A program made the translations under genes and the position numbers. This document shows positions 16,327-24,793 of a stretch of 64,000 nt of DNA, piece by piece. The DNA is from JAIOSM01 sp964565415 (GTDB lineage: Bacteria > Desulfobacterota > Desulfobacteria > Desulfobacterales > Desulfobacteraceae). The stretch is taken from positions 10,638 through 74,637 of the forward strand of contig CAZMEX010000008.1 of assembly GCA_964565415.1 (NCBI GenBank), in the 5' to 3' direction. The stretch's first letter is position 1, and each line of letters starts with the position of its first letter. The notes under the pieces are model-generated. The model saw only the letters and a list, made by a program, of their open reading frames with translations, was not told the origin of the DNA and did not search any database.

Positions 16327-17424
16327 TTAAATGATATTTACAGTTTTAACAATTTCATCGGCAATTTTATCCAAGGGCGCAATTACATCTGCCAGACCTG
16401 AATCAATAGGCTTTTTAGGCATTCCGTATACTGTACATGTTTCAGCATTCTGGGCAATGATTAAACTACCTGTATTTTTCATCTGTTTTAATCCGTTAGT
16501 CCCATCTGATCCCATGCCAGTCATGATGACACCTGTAGCTCTGCCAACATAATGTTGGGCAATTGATGTGAAAAGATAGTCAGCAGAAGGCTTGCAACTG
16601 TTTATAGGAGGGTCATCTGTTATTTTAAGCTTTCTTGATATTCCATCAGCTCCAGCAACTATTTTCATCTGCTTGCCACCAGGAGCGATATATACCTTAC
16701 CGATCTCGATTTTATCACCATCCTGGGCTTCTTTTACTTCAAGTTTTGATTTATTATTTAAACTGTTTGCAAGGGATTTTGTAAATAATGGAGGCATATG
16801 CTGTACTATCAGAACAGGTGCTTTTAAATCGGCTGGAAGCGTTGGTACCATGGTAGAAAGAGCATTTGGTCCGCCAGTTGAGATCCCTATGCCGATAATT
16901 TCAGAGGGAGTTTTTCTATCTCTTTTTTTTAAGGTTGCCACTGGTGATAAAGTTTTTTGAAGTTCACAAGCTGTGACAGGTTTTGAAACTCTATTCCTGA
17001 TTTTACTGCGTGTCAGCTTTTGCCTTTTAAGGGTCTCTACCATTGGTAAGATAATCTGCTTAACTTTTGCTAGATTTTCAGCCATTGTACCCTGGTCAGG
17101 CTTGGAGATAAAATCAAAAGCTCCAAGTTCCAGCGCTTTGATTGTCATTTCACTGCCCAGCTGGGTAAGAGTACTCAGCATTATGGCAAGGGGAGGGGAA
17201 TCCATCTGGTTTAATTGTTCTAAAACCTCAATCCCGTTAACTTCCGGCATCTCTATATCAAGGGTGAGAAGATCTGGTTGTAATGTTCTTATTTTGGAGA
17301 GTGCAATTTTACCATTGTTTGCAACACCAACGATTTCAACACCAGGTATCTCTTTTAATACATCCCCCACAATTTTTCTATATACGATAGTATCGTCAAC
17401 TATCAGGACTTTTAGAGTATCCAT
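16327..17424 (-). CDS. cheB: Chemotaxis methylesterase/glutaminase CheB
   Basis: CheB removes methyl groups from chemoreceptors when phosphorylated by CheA. The N-terminal receiver (about 1-120) has VDDT, acceptor Asp in LTLDIEMPE and Lys in ISKPDQG. A linker (about 125-175) leads to the esterase domain with the catalytic triad: Ser in GISTGGP, His in VQHMPP and Asp in TGMGSDG. 365 residues, normal length. Its ATG shares one base with the cheW stop codon (TAATG), so translation is tightly coupled. Confidence 0.95.
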   Translation of the reverse strand: MDTLKVLIVDDTIVYRKIVGDVLKEIPGVEIVGVANNGKIALSKIRTLQPDLLTLDIEMPEVNGIEVLEQLNQMDSPPLAIMLSTLTQLGSEMTIKALELGAFDFISKPDQGTMAENLAKVKQIILPMVETLKRQKLTRSKIRNRVSKPVTACELQKTLSPVATLKKRDRKTPSEIIGIGISTGGPNALSTMVPTLPADLKAPVLIVQHMPPLFTKSLANSLNNKSKLEVKEAQDGDKIEIGKVYIAPGGKQMKIVAGADGISRKLKITDDPPINSCKPSADYLFTSIAQHYVGRATGVIMTGMGSDGTNGLKQMKNTGSLIIAQNAETCTVYGMPKKPIDSGLADVIAPLDKIADEIVKTVNII

Positions 17425-17873
17425 TATTCTTTTAATACTTCATTAATATTAAGGATGCCAATTAATTTATCCTCAGTTTTTAACACACCATTGAAAAATT
17501 TGCCCTTAATGCCATTCAGGTTAGAAGGAGGGTCTTCGATCTGATCTTCATTGCTATGGACAACATCACTTATGGAGTCAACTAAAAGACCGATATGTTC
17601 GTCATTGGAATTTACAATGATATTTCTGCTGTCTTTCTCCTGTTTAACTTCGGAAAGTTCAAGTTTCTTACCTAGATCTATAATTGTTACAATTTTGCCC
17701 CTTAAATTCAGGATTCCCATAACATAATCTGAAGATTGAGGAACTCTGGTGATTTCAAAATGCTTGTTAATTTCCTGAATATTAAGGATATTAATACCAC
17801 ACAATGCGTCGCCAACAAAGAATGTAGCAAGTTCCATATTAATTTTTGTATCTGTACTCTTATCATCTGCCAT
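17424..17873 (-). CDS. cheW: Chemotaxis coupling protein CheW
   Basis: CheW links chemoreceptors to CheA. 149 residues forming one CheW (SH3-like) domain: LATFFVGDALCGINILNIQEI near 15-35, the conserved MGILNLRGKIVTIIDL near 63-78, HIGLLVDSISDVV and a final hydrophobic ILNINEVL. The start is the ATG after a short polar leader. It lies 33 bases after cheA and overlaps cheB by one base. Confidence 0.93.
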   Translation of the reverse strand: MADDKSTDTKINMELATFFVGDALCGINILNIQEINKHFEITRVPQSSDYVMGILNLRGKIVTIIDLGKKLELSEVKQEKDSRNIIVNSNDEHIGLLVDSISDVVHSNEDQIEDPPSNLNGIKGKFFNGVLKTEDKLIGILNINEVLKE

Positions 17874-17906
17874 AATAATTTTCCCTTGTGTTAAGAAGGT
17901 TTTGAT

Positions 17907-20900
17907 TTATAGTATATTGAGATATCGTTTTATGAGTTTCATGAGTTTTTCTCTGTCCAGTTTAATTTCATATTCGTCAATCCCTACTTTTCTTCCCTTT
18001 TGAATATGGGATTCACTTGCAAGAGAAGTTAAAGCAATAACTTTAAAATGAGAATATTCCGGGGTCTCCTTAATCTTTTTTGTAAGTTCAAAACCGTCCA
18101 TGTTTGGCATTTCAAGGTCTGTAACAACAATATCAATGTCGTCGGCCCTCTCCTTTAGAAGCTCCCAGGCAATCTGTCCATCTTCTGCCTCAAGAACAAT
18201 AAAACCTTCATCTGTCATAAAGGATTTTACCTGGTTTCTGAAAAAAGCAGAATCTTCTGCAAAAAGTATTGTTTTTTCACCACCTCTCTGGACAAGTTGC
18301 TCTTTTGTCTCTAGATCTTTTTCAAACCATTCAGGGTTCATATCTTTCATAAATTCAAAAATATCTATAAGCAAAGTTGTCTTTTCATTGATAATCATAG
18401 AACCTGTAATACACTTTTGTCTTAAGGTGCTTTCATCGATTTCAAGATCTATCTCCATTGCATCCACAGGAGGAGTAACCATTAGTCCAAGTTCTTTATC
18501 TTTTACTCTGAAAACAATTACTTCTTGTTGTTCTCTTATGGGCAGTGGTTTGACTTCTGCTGCCTGGGAGATTTCATATAACGGGAGGGCTCCTCCCCTG
18601 TATTGAACAACTTTTCTATTACTCACTTCTTCAATGCTTGCAAGGTCGATTCTTTCAATTCTTTCAACAAGGTTAAGAGGTGCTGCAAAATGTTCTGATT
18701 CATCATTTCTAAAGGTAAGCAGGGCAACTCTTTCATTGTTGTCGCGTTTCCCTTCAGCTGCTGCCTTTTTCATGGATGTTTTCTTTGTAATTGCTGTGAG
18801 ATCAGCCATCTGGGCAAGGCTTGAAATATCAAGGATTAATGCAACTCTACCATCGCCCATAATAGTTGCCCCGGCATAGGCCTCACATTTTTTTAAGTGG
18901 CGCCCAACAGGTTTTACAACGATCTCTTCAGAATCAAACAGTTCGTCCACAACAAGTCCATATTTAAATCCCCCTGCTGACACAACAGCAATATTAAGAG
19001 CGCTTGATGCATGGTATCTTCTGTCTTGTTTTTGTCTTTGGGGAGATTTTTCTGTCTCTAAAGTCTCTTCCCTACTGTCTTTCCCAGCATCTCCAAGTTG
19101 TTTAGATCGTCGATCTGCTACATTTTTCCTTCTTTCAGTACATTCTGTATTATCTTCCGGGTTGATATATGTTTTTTCAATACTCAGAACTTCAGTAAGG
19201 TTGAGCAGAGGAAGGAGTTCTCCTCTTAATCTAACAACACTTGCATCGCCTACTTTTTCTACTCTTGTTTTTACATCTGAAGCAGGAATCCTTAAAAGCT
19301 CATCAAGATTTACCTGGGGAATTGCATATTTTTCATCTCCAACAGCAGCTATCTGGCTTGGTATAATGGCAAGAGTCAAGGGAAGTTTAATTTGAGTACT
19401 GGTACCTTTTCCAGGAGTTGAGTCAAGTTCGATAATGCCGCCAAGAGCCTCAATGTTTGTAATAACCACATCCATACCAACTCCCCTGCCTGAAACATCA
19501 GTAATTTGTTCAGCAGTGGAAAATCCCGCCATGAATATCAGTTCTATCTGTTCTTTTTCCGACATCTCTGCAATCTGATTTTCTGTTACCAGCCCCTTGG
19601 AAAAAGCAACAGCAGAGATTGTTTCAGGATCGAGTCCCTTACCATCATCCTGTATCTCAATATTAACCTGACCTGCTTCATGGAATGCTTTTAAGCTGAT
19701 CTTGCCTGTTGCATCCTTTCCTGCCTGCTCTCTTACCACTGGAGATTCAATGCCGTGGTCAACTGAATTTCGTATGAGATGGGTTAATGGATCATTTATT
19801 GCTTCAAGGATTGTTTTGTCGAGCTCTACTTCCTGTCCTTCAATTTGCAGATCTATCGACTTCTCTAAATCCCGCGACATATCTCTTACAATTCTTGTGA
19901 ATTTCGTGAATATATTCCCAATGGGCTGCATTCTGGTTTTCATAATAGCTTCCTGCAGCTCTGAAGTTATCATGTCTATGCGCTGGCTTGATTGTTCAGT
20001 TGCTTTTTCGTTGGATGAGTTGACCCCTTGCAAAAGCTGGTTACGGCTTAAAACAAGTTCGCCTGCAAGGTTCATAAGGGTATCCAGGAGGTTAACATTA
20101 ACTCTTAAGGAGGTCTGTGGCTTTGTTGATACAATAGGTCCTGTGTTCTTGGCCTCAATGGTTTTTGCTTTTTTCAGCTGTTGATTTTCCCGGATTTTTT
20201 GAACAGATTCCTCTGCCAGGGTTTTGGCAGCTTCTTTTTTCACTGTTTTGTCAGTTGGTTTTTTAACTTCTGCCTGCTTCTTTTCAACCTTAACAGGCTC
20301 TGGTGCAGCAGCTTCTTCTTTTTGAGTTGAGACTTGCTCTGTTGATCCTGAAGTATTGGATTCCTGCGAAGAGACAAACATATCATCGGTAACAAGGTGG
20401 ATATATTTTTCGTCAATTTCAAAAAGAGTTGAAGCCATGTCATACTCAATAATGGATGAAAATAGGATTTGAAATGGAATCCTTGAGGCAAAGGTGTCAT
20501 CATCTAAAGTTCCAATGGATACGAAATCTATCTTAGAGTCAATAATTATGCCGGTCTTCTCAATGTTTTGTAAAACATCCAGGGGATTTTTATTCTTTTC
20601 TTGAATATCACAGATAAGATCATATTCTACAATAAAGATATTTTTACCATCATCTATATGCTGTTCAATTTCATATAGAGGAATGTCGACGAACAGACCG
20701 TCATGGGCAAATTCAATATCAATAAGTTCTGAAATCTCTTCAAGTTTTTCATCATCCAGGGATGCTTTTGTAATGTTTGACAGAAGTTTAATATGGTTTG
20801 ATACATCTTCGTTATTGCTCTGATTGATATTATTTAACATCTCTTCAAGTTTGTCAAAGCCATTGAGCAGAACACTTATTTTACCTGAATCGGGGACCAG

Positions 20901-21143
20901 CTCTTTTTCTCTGATTAAACCAAGAACATTTTCAAGGCTGTGGGAAAGCTCTTTTATGGTGGTGAGGCCCATAAAACCTGCACCGCCCTTTATCGAATGT
21001 GCTGCCCTGAATACATTATTTACAAGATCGACATCTATATCAGCACCGCTTTGCTCTATAGATAACAGATCGCTTTCAATATCTCCAAGGTGGTCGAGAG
21101 ACTCATCAACATACATCCGTAAGGTTTCATCGTCTTCAAACAT
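17907..21143 (-). CDS. cheA: Chemotaxis histidine kinase CheA with two CheW domains and a receiver
   Basis: 1078 residues, much longer than the usual 650-750. Order: Hpt domain (about 1-110) with phospho-acceptor His49 in AAHSIKGGAGF; a second region (about 150-260); an Ala/Glu/Lys-rich linker (about 270-340); dimerisation and ATPase core with LIRNSVDHGIE, DDGKGLDP and GRGVGMDVV; CheW domain 1 (about 590-790), interrupted by a charged insertion around residue 680; CheW domain 2 (about 800-940); receiver (about 955-1078) with AEDSAFFR, Asp in VVTDLEMPN and Lys in YEIKLDRE, where KL replaces the usual KP. This is a hybrid kinase in which phosphate may be drained to, or output through, its own receiver. 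RBS CAGGAGAA precedes the ATG. It is the first gene after a likely promoter at 21200-21228. Confidence 0.93.
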   Translation of the reverse strand: MFEDDETLRMYVDESLDHLGDIESDLLSIEQSGADIDVDLVNNVFRAAHSIKGGAGFMGLTTIKELSHSLENVLGLIREKELVPDSGKISVLLNGFDKLEEMLNNINQSNNEDVSNHIKLLSNITKASLDDEKLEEISELIDIEFAHDGLFVDIPLYEIEQHIDDGKNIFIVEYDLICDIQEKNKNPLDVLQNIEKTGIIIDSKIDFVSIGTLDDDTFASRIPFQILFSSIIEYDMASTLFEIDEKYIHLVTDDMFVSSQESNTSGSTEQVSTQKEEAAAPEPVKVEKKQAEVKKPTDKTVKKEAAKTLAEESVQKIRENQQLKKAKTIEAKNTGPIVSTKPQTSLRVNVNLLDTLMNLAGELVLSRNQLLQGVNSSNEKATEQSSQRIDMITSELQEAIMKTRMQPIGNIFTKFTRIVRDMSRDLEKSIDLQIEGQEVELDKTILEAINDPLTHLIRNSVDHGIESPVVREQAGKDATGKISLKAFHEAGQVNIEIQDDGKGLDPETISAVAFSKGLVTENQIAEMSEKEQIELIFMAGFSTAEQITDVSGRGVGMDVVITNIEALGGIIELDSTPGKGTSTQIKLPLTLAIIPSQIAAVGDEKYAIPQVNLDELLRIPASDVKTRVEKVGDASVVRLRGELLPLLNLTEVLSIEKTYINPEDNTECTERRKNVADRRSKQLGDAGKDSREETLETEKSPQRQKQDRRYHASSALNIAVVSAGGFKYGLVVDELFDSEEIVVKPVGRHLKKCEAYAGATIMGDGRVALILDISSLAQMADLTAITKKTSMKKAAAEGKRDNNERVALLTFRNDESEHFAAPLNLVERIERIDLASIEEVSNRKVVQYRGGALPLYEISQAAEVKPLPIREQQEVIVFRVKDKELGLMVTPPVDAMEIDLEIDESTLRQKCITGSMIINEKTTLLIDIFEFMKDMNPEWFEKDLETKEQLVQRGGEKTILFAEDSAFFRNQVKSFMTDEGFIVLEAEDGQIAWELLKERADDIDIVVTDLEMPNMDGFELTKKIKETPEYSHFKVIALTSLASESHIQKGRKVGIDEYEIKLDREKLMKLIKRYLNIL

Positions 21144-21199
21144 TGTTATTCTCCTGAAAAAGTTGAAGTGTTACGAACTATAAAAAAAATTATAATAAA

Positions 21200-21228
21200 A
21201 GTTTACATAAAAAAAGATAAAAAGTCAA
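21200..21228 (-). promoter_or_regulatory. Candidate sigma-70-type promoter for the cheA operon
   Basis: On the minus strand TTGACT (21223-21228), a 17-base spacer and TAAACT (21200-21205). It lies 57 bases upstream of the cheA ATG. Match by eye only. Confidence 0.42.
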
Positions 21229-21262
21229 ACCAAAGATATAAAAACGATTTTTTTATCACAAT

Positions 21263-23308
21263 CTAAATCTTAAACTGTTTAACCATAGTTTCCAGCTCTT
21301 CTGCAAGCTTTGAGAGCATGGTGATTCCTGTATCGATTTTCAAGGTTTCTCTGTTTGTCTCTTTAGCTGTATTGTTTACATCACTGATATCTTTTGTTAC
21401 TTCGCCGGTAACAGCAGATATCTGATTTACATTCTCATTTACTTCCTGCATACCCTGTGCTGCCTGGTTTACATTGTTTGAAATCTCCTGAGTGGTGGCA
21501 GATTGTTCTTCAATTGCAGCAGCAACTGTTGTTACTATCTCATTTATCTCATTTATCACCTTAACAATAGTACCAATGGCATTAACAGATTCATCGGTTG
21601 TGGTCTGGACTTCTGCTATTTTTTCACTTATCTCTTTTGTAGCTTCTGCAGTCTGTTGTGCAAGAACTTTGATTTCGCTAGCTACAACAGCAAATCCTTT
21701 TCCTGCTTCTCCTGCTCTGGCAGCCTCTATTGTGGCATTTAAAGCAAGAAGGTTAGTCTGCTCAGAGATATCAGCAATGGTTTCTGTTACTTTGTTTATA
21801 GCCGAGGCAGCTTTACCAAGTTCATCAACCTTGGTGGATACTTGCTGTGCTTTTTCAACAGCCTGACTTGTGGTTGTGCTGCCCTTGGCCATGTTTTCTG
21901 CAATCTCCTTAATTGTTGCAGTCATCTGTTCTGTCCCTGCAACAATCATCTGGATATTTGCAGTGGCTTGCTCAGTAGCAGCAGCCACGCTGTTCATATT
22001 GGAACTCATCTCTTCAGCAGCAGCAGCAACTGTGTTTGATTTTTCTGAGGTTGCTTTTGAATTTTTAGTTATTTTATCTGACACATTAGACAACTCTGTA
22101 GAAGATGATGTTAATGTGGTAACGCCCCTGGAAATATTTGTGAATATTTTGTTTAAAGCTTTGGACATTTTATTTATGGATGTTGCAAGCACTCCAATTT
22201 CATCATTTTGATCAATATCGAGTTGAAGGGTTAAATCGCCATTGGCAATCTGCTCCATAAAGGTAACTCCTTCAGCCATGGGGTTACTTATGGTTTTAGA
22301 AATTAACAAGGTGAGAAAAATACCAACTATGATTGCAATGATACCTGCAATTATAATCTTTTTTTCCAAGGCTGTACTATCTTGCTCAAACAGTTTCTCA
22401 GTTGTATGGGAATGCTCTGTTAATGTTTGAGCCACCTCTTTTAATATGCTTTGCACCTGGTATAAAGCACTCTTGGTCTGATGCTCAAATATGTGATGTG
22501 CCTTTTTTATGCCAGCTAATTTAGTTTCCAGGTTTACTCTTAATTTTTTCAAATCATTCTTGGTTGATTCCAGTTGGGGCAGTGTTTTATTCTGGAATAT
22601 GTTCACGGCATCTTTTTTTGATGTCATTAATGCCTTGTTGATCTGTTGTGTAGATCTATGAAGTTCCCTGTGGTTTTTTACCATGGAATCCCAGGTTTGT
22701 TTAAATTTTTCATCGCCTGTCTTATAAATCTGTTTTGCCTGTTCCTCCCCAAGCCATTTTCCAAGAGCGCATTTAGTCGGATCTGTCTGCACATTCAAAG
22801 ATTTATCATTATTTATAAAAGATGATTTTATTGCACTTGCCCACCGCAGGTGGTCAACCTCTTTTTCAAGCAAAAGGGCTGGTAGATCAGGGTCAGCAGC
22901 TTCATAGATACTATTGATGAGAGCTGCGGACTCATGGAGTTCGCGGTGGGGCTGTTCAATTTTTTTTAATAGAGTCGCTAGTTCTGGAAACTGTTGTACA
23001 ATACGTTTTCTCTCTTCACTGTAGAGCCATTTGCCAAAATTGCATTTACGGTCATCAAATTGAATGTCAAGTTTTGTAATCTCAGGGTCATTGAGCAATG
23101 CAGTCACTTTGTTTACCCAGTTAAGATGTCCCACTTCAATTTGGGCGAAATGTTCATTAAGCTTACCATCTTCAATTATCTGTTTTGCTTCATGATTCAT
23201 ATTTGAAATACCATAATAACTAAATATACTCATAATGCAAAGCAGCATAACAACACATCCAATCCCTGCACTAATTTTTTTTGCTATGCTTAGATTTTTC
23301 CAAAACAT
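21263..23308 (-). CDS. Methyl-accepting chemotaxis protein with two periplasmic CZB-like domains
   Basis: 681 residues. A membrane anchor (about 11-33) is followed by a periplasmic region to about 315, a second membrane helix (IIAGIIAIIVGIFLTLLIS), HAMP and a cytoplasmic signalling domain with the hairpin-tip motif EQTNLLALNATIEAARAGE. The periplasmic part carries two tandem copies of the chemoreceptor zinc-binding pattern: H61-x2-W, C89-x3-GKWL, H121-x3-H125, and again H153-x2-W, C180-x3-GKWL, H213-x3-H217. CZB domains bind zinc through 3 His and 1 Cys and respond to zinc or oxidants. They are usually cytoplasmic, so this placement is notable. No C-terminal CheR-tethering pentapeptide is visible. 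It lies 119 bases upstream of cheA and probably feeds it. Confidence 0.92.
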   Translation of the reverse strand: MFWKNLSIAKKISAGIGCVVMLLCIMSIFSYYGISNMNHEAKQIIEDGKLNEHFAQIEVGHLNWVNKVTALLNDPEITKLDIQFDDRKCNFGKWLYSEERKRIVQQFPELATLLKKIEQPHRELHESAALINSIYEAADPDLPALLLEKEVDHLRWASAIKSSFINNDKSLNVQTDPTKCALGKWLGEEQAKQIYKTGDEKFKQTWDSMVKNHRELHRSTQQINKALMTSKKDAVNIFQNKTLPQLESTKNDLKKLRVNLETKLAGIKKAHHIFEHQTKSALYQVQSILKEVAQTLTEHSHTTEKLFEQDSTALEKKIIIAGIIAIIVGIFLTLLISKTISNPMAEGVTFMEQIANGDLTLQLDIDQNDEIGVLATSINKMSKALNKIFTNISRGVTTLTSSSTELSNVSDKITKNSKATSEKSNTVAAAAEEMSSNMNSVAAATEQATANIQMIVAGTEQMTATIKEIAENMAKGSTTTSQAVEKAQQVSTKVDELGKAASAINKVTETIADISEQTNLLALNATIEAARAGEAGKGFAVVASEIKVLAQQTAEATKEISEKIAEVQTTTDESVNAIGTIVKVINEINEIVTTVAAAIEEQSATTQEISNNVNQAAQGMQEVNENVNQISAVTGEVTKDISDVNNTAKETNRETLKIDTGITMLSKLAEELETMVKQFKI

Positions 23309-23420
23309 GACTCATCGCTCCTATTAAAGGTTGATAATAGATATGAATTGAGATATATAAAAAAATCGTATAACCTTATTTTACCAAGGAATTTAAAAAA
23401 AGCAACGAAAAAAGAAAAAA

Positions 23421-24638
23421 TTAATTAATTTTTCGTACTATATCCTGAATATCTGCTTTAACGGGTATTTTGATAATTGAGTTGGTGTTTGGCTTTGCAT
23501 GGGAAACAGCCTTGTGGTCTGTATCAAACATTTCAGTTACCAAGATGGGTTTCAGAGGTTTGCCAGGAGAGAGGACTTCTATGTAATCATTTTGTTTCAG
23601 GCTGTTTTTGATTTCAACAAGATACTCATCATTTTGATATTTCTCAAGGATTTTTCCGATAAAATTATGGATTTGACCATTATGTATATTTTCAAAGTTA
23701 GAGACAATCTGGTCCGGGTCATTAAAAAAGAATCCAGTACAGTATTTTCTATGGAAGACATTGTCCAGTTCCTTTATCCATGACGAATTAAGGGTATAAC
23801 TCTGGTGGTCACGGCAATATGAGTCAATTGCCTGGCGATAGGTTTTTGTCACTGATGCGAGATAATTAACACCTTTCATGCGACCCTCTATCTTCAGGGA
23901 AGTTACACCGGTGTTAATGATTTGAGGTATATGCTGGATCATACAGAGATCTTTGGAGTTGAATATATATGAACCTCTATCGTCCTCGGCAATTGGAAAA
24001 TATTCGCCGGGTCTTTGCTCTTCAACAACTGAATATCGCCATCGGCACGGATGACTGCAAAGACCTCTGTTGCTGTCGCGCTGTGTATAAAAATTGCTGA
24101 GCAGGCATCTTCCGGAATATGAGATGCACATTGCACCATGAATAAATATTTCTGTTTCAATAATTGCATGGGAGACGATTTTATTAATTTCTGTTAAAGA
24201 TAATTCCCGCGCCAGATTTACTCTTTTAATACCTGTCTCTTTCCAAAAGCGGGCAGTATTATAGTTGGTTGTATTTGATTGTGTGGAAAGATGGATATCT
24301 ATATCAGGTATAATCTCTTTTGCCATCAAAATGATTCCCGGATCAGAAATAATTATTGCATCAGGGTTAATTTTTCCAACCTTGTCTAAAAACAGTTGTA
24401 TCTTTTTTTGTTCATTATTTCTAGAATAGATGTTTAGGGCTAAATATACTTTCTTCTTTTTTTGATGGGTATATTTGACAGCATCAAACAGCTCTTCTTC
24501 GGTGAAATTACCGGAAAAGTTTCTGAGGCTGAACTCCTTTCCTGCTAGATATACAGCATCAGCTCCATAATGAATAGCTATTTTCAGTTTTTCAAAATTT
24601 CCTGCAGGTGCTAAAAGTTCTGGTTTGAAAATTTTCAT
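23421..24638 (-). CDS. U32 peptidase family protein (TrhP/YegQ-like)
   Basis: 405 residues from the chosen start. The opening PELLAPAGNFEKLKIAIHYGA is characteristic, and the U32 signature is present (IFIHGAMCISYSGRCLLS), followed by a cysteine cluster (GLCSHPCRWRY). Characterised members (TrhP, RlhA) support prephenate-dependent hydroxylation of tRNA or rRNA rather than acting as proteases; the four-cysteine set fits an Fe-S or metal site. Which substrate applies here cannot be decided. The open frame extends upstream to 24692, but that part overlaps the tRNA gene; the ATG at 24638 matches family N-termini. It starts 22 bases after the tRNA 3' end. Confidence 0.85.
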   Translation of the reverse strand: MKIFKPELLAPAGNFEKLKIAIHYGADAVYLAGKEFSLRNFSGNFTEEELFDAVKYTHQKKKKVYLALNIYSRNNEQKKIQLFLDKVGKINPDAIIISDPGIILMAKEIIPDIDIHLSTQSNTTNYNTARFWKETGIKRVNLARELSLTEINKIVSHAIIETEIFIHGAMCISYSGRCLLSNFYTQRDSNRGLCSHPCRWRYSVVEEQRPGEYFPIAEDDRGSYIFNSKDLCMIQHIPQIINTGVTSLKIEGRMKGVNYLASVTKTYRQAIDSYCRDHQSYTLNSSWIKELDNVFHRKYCTGFFFNDPDQIVSNFENIHNGQIHNFIGKILEKYQNDEYLVEIKNSLKQNDYIEVLSPGKPLKPILVTEMFDTDHKAVSHAKPNTNSIIKIPVKADIQDIVRKIN

Positions 24639-24660
24639 TGATATAAATTCACAATTTAAA

Positions 24661-24735
24661 TGGTACCCCCGGCAAGAATCGAACTTGCGCACATGGATTA
24701 GGAATCCAATGCTCTATCCACTGAGCTACGGGGGC
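24661..24735 (-). tRNA. tRNA-Arg (anticodon CCU)
   Basis: A complete cloverleaf of 75 bases including encoded CCA. Acceptor GCCCCCG pairs with CGGGGGT (first pair G-U), D arm GCTC/GAGC, anticodon loop TTCCTAA giving CCU, T arm GCAAG/CTTGC with loop TTCGATT, discriminator A. The first pair of the anticodon stem is a T-T mismatch. It reads AGG codons. It sits 58 bases after the mltD stop codon and 22 bases before the U32 gene on the same strand. Confidence 0.96.
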
Positions 24736-24793
24736 ATGGAATGTATAAGTTTATTTGGTCTGCTTTATCTCTTTATCTCTATGGTTTATTTGC

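Noticed and set aside
24639..24692. N-terminal extension of the U32 family protein
   Set aside because: It would overlap the tRNA-Arg gene, and family members begin at the internal ATG (MKIFKPELLAPAG).
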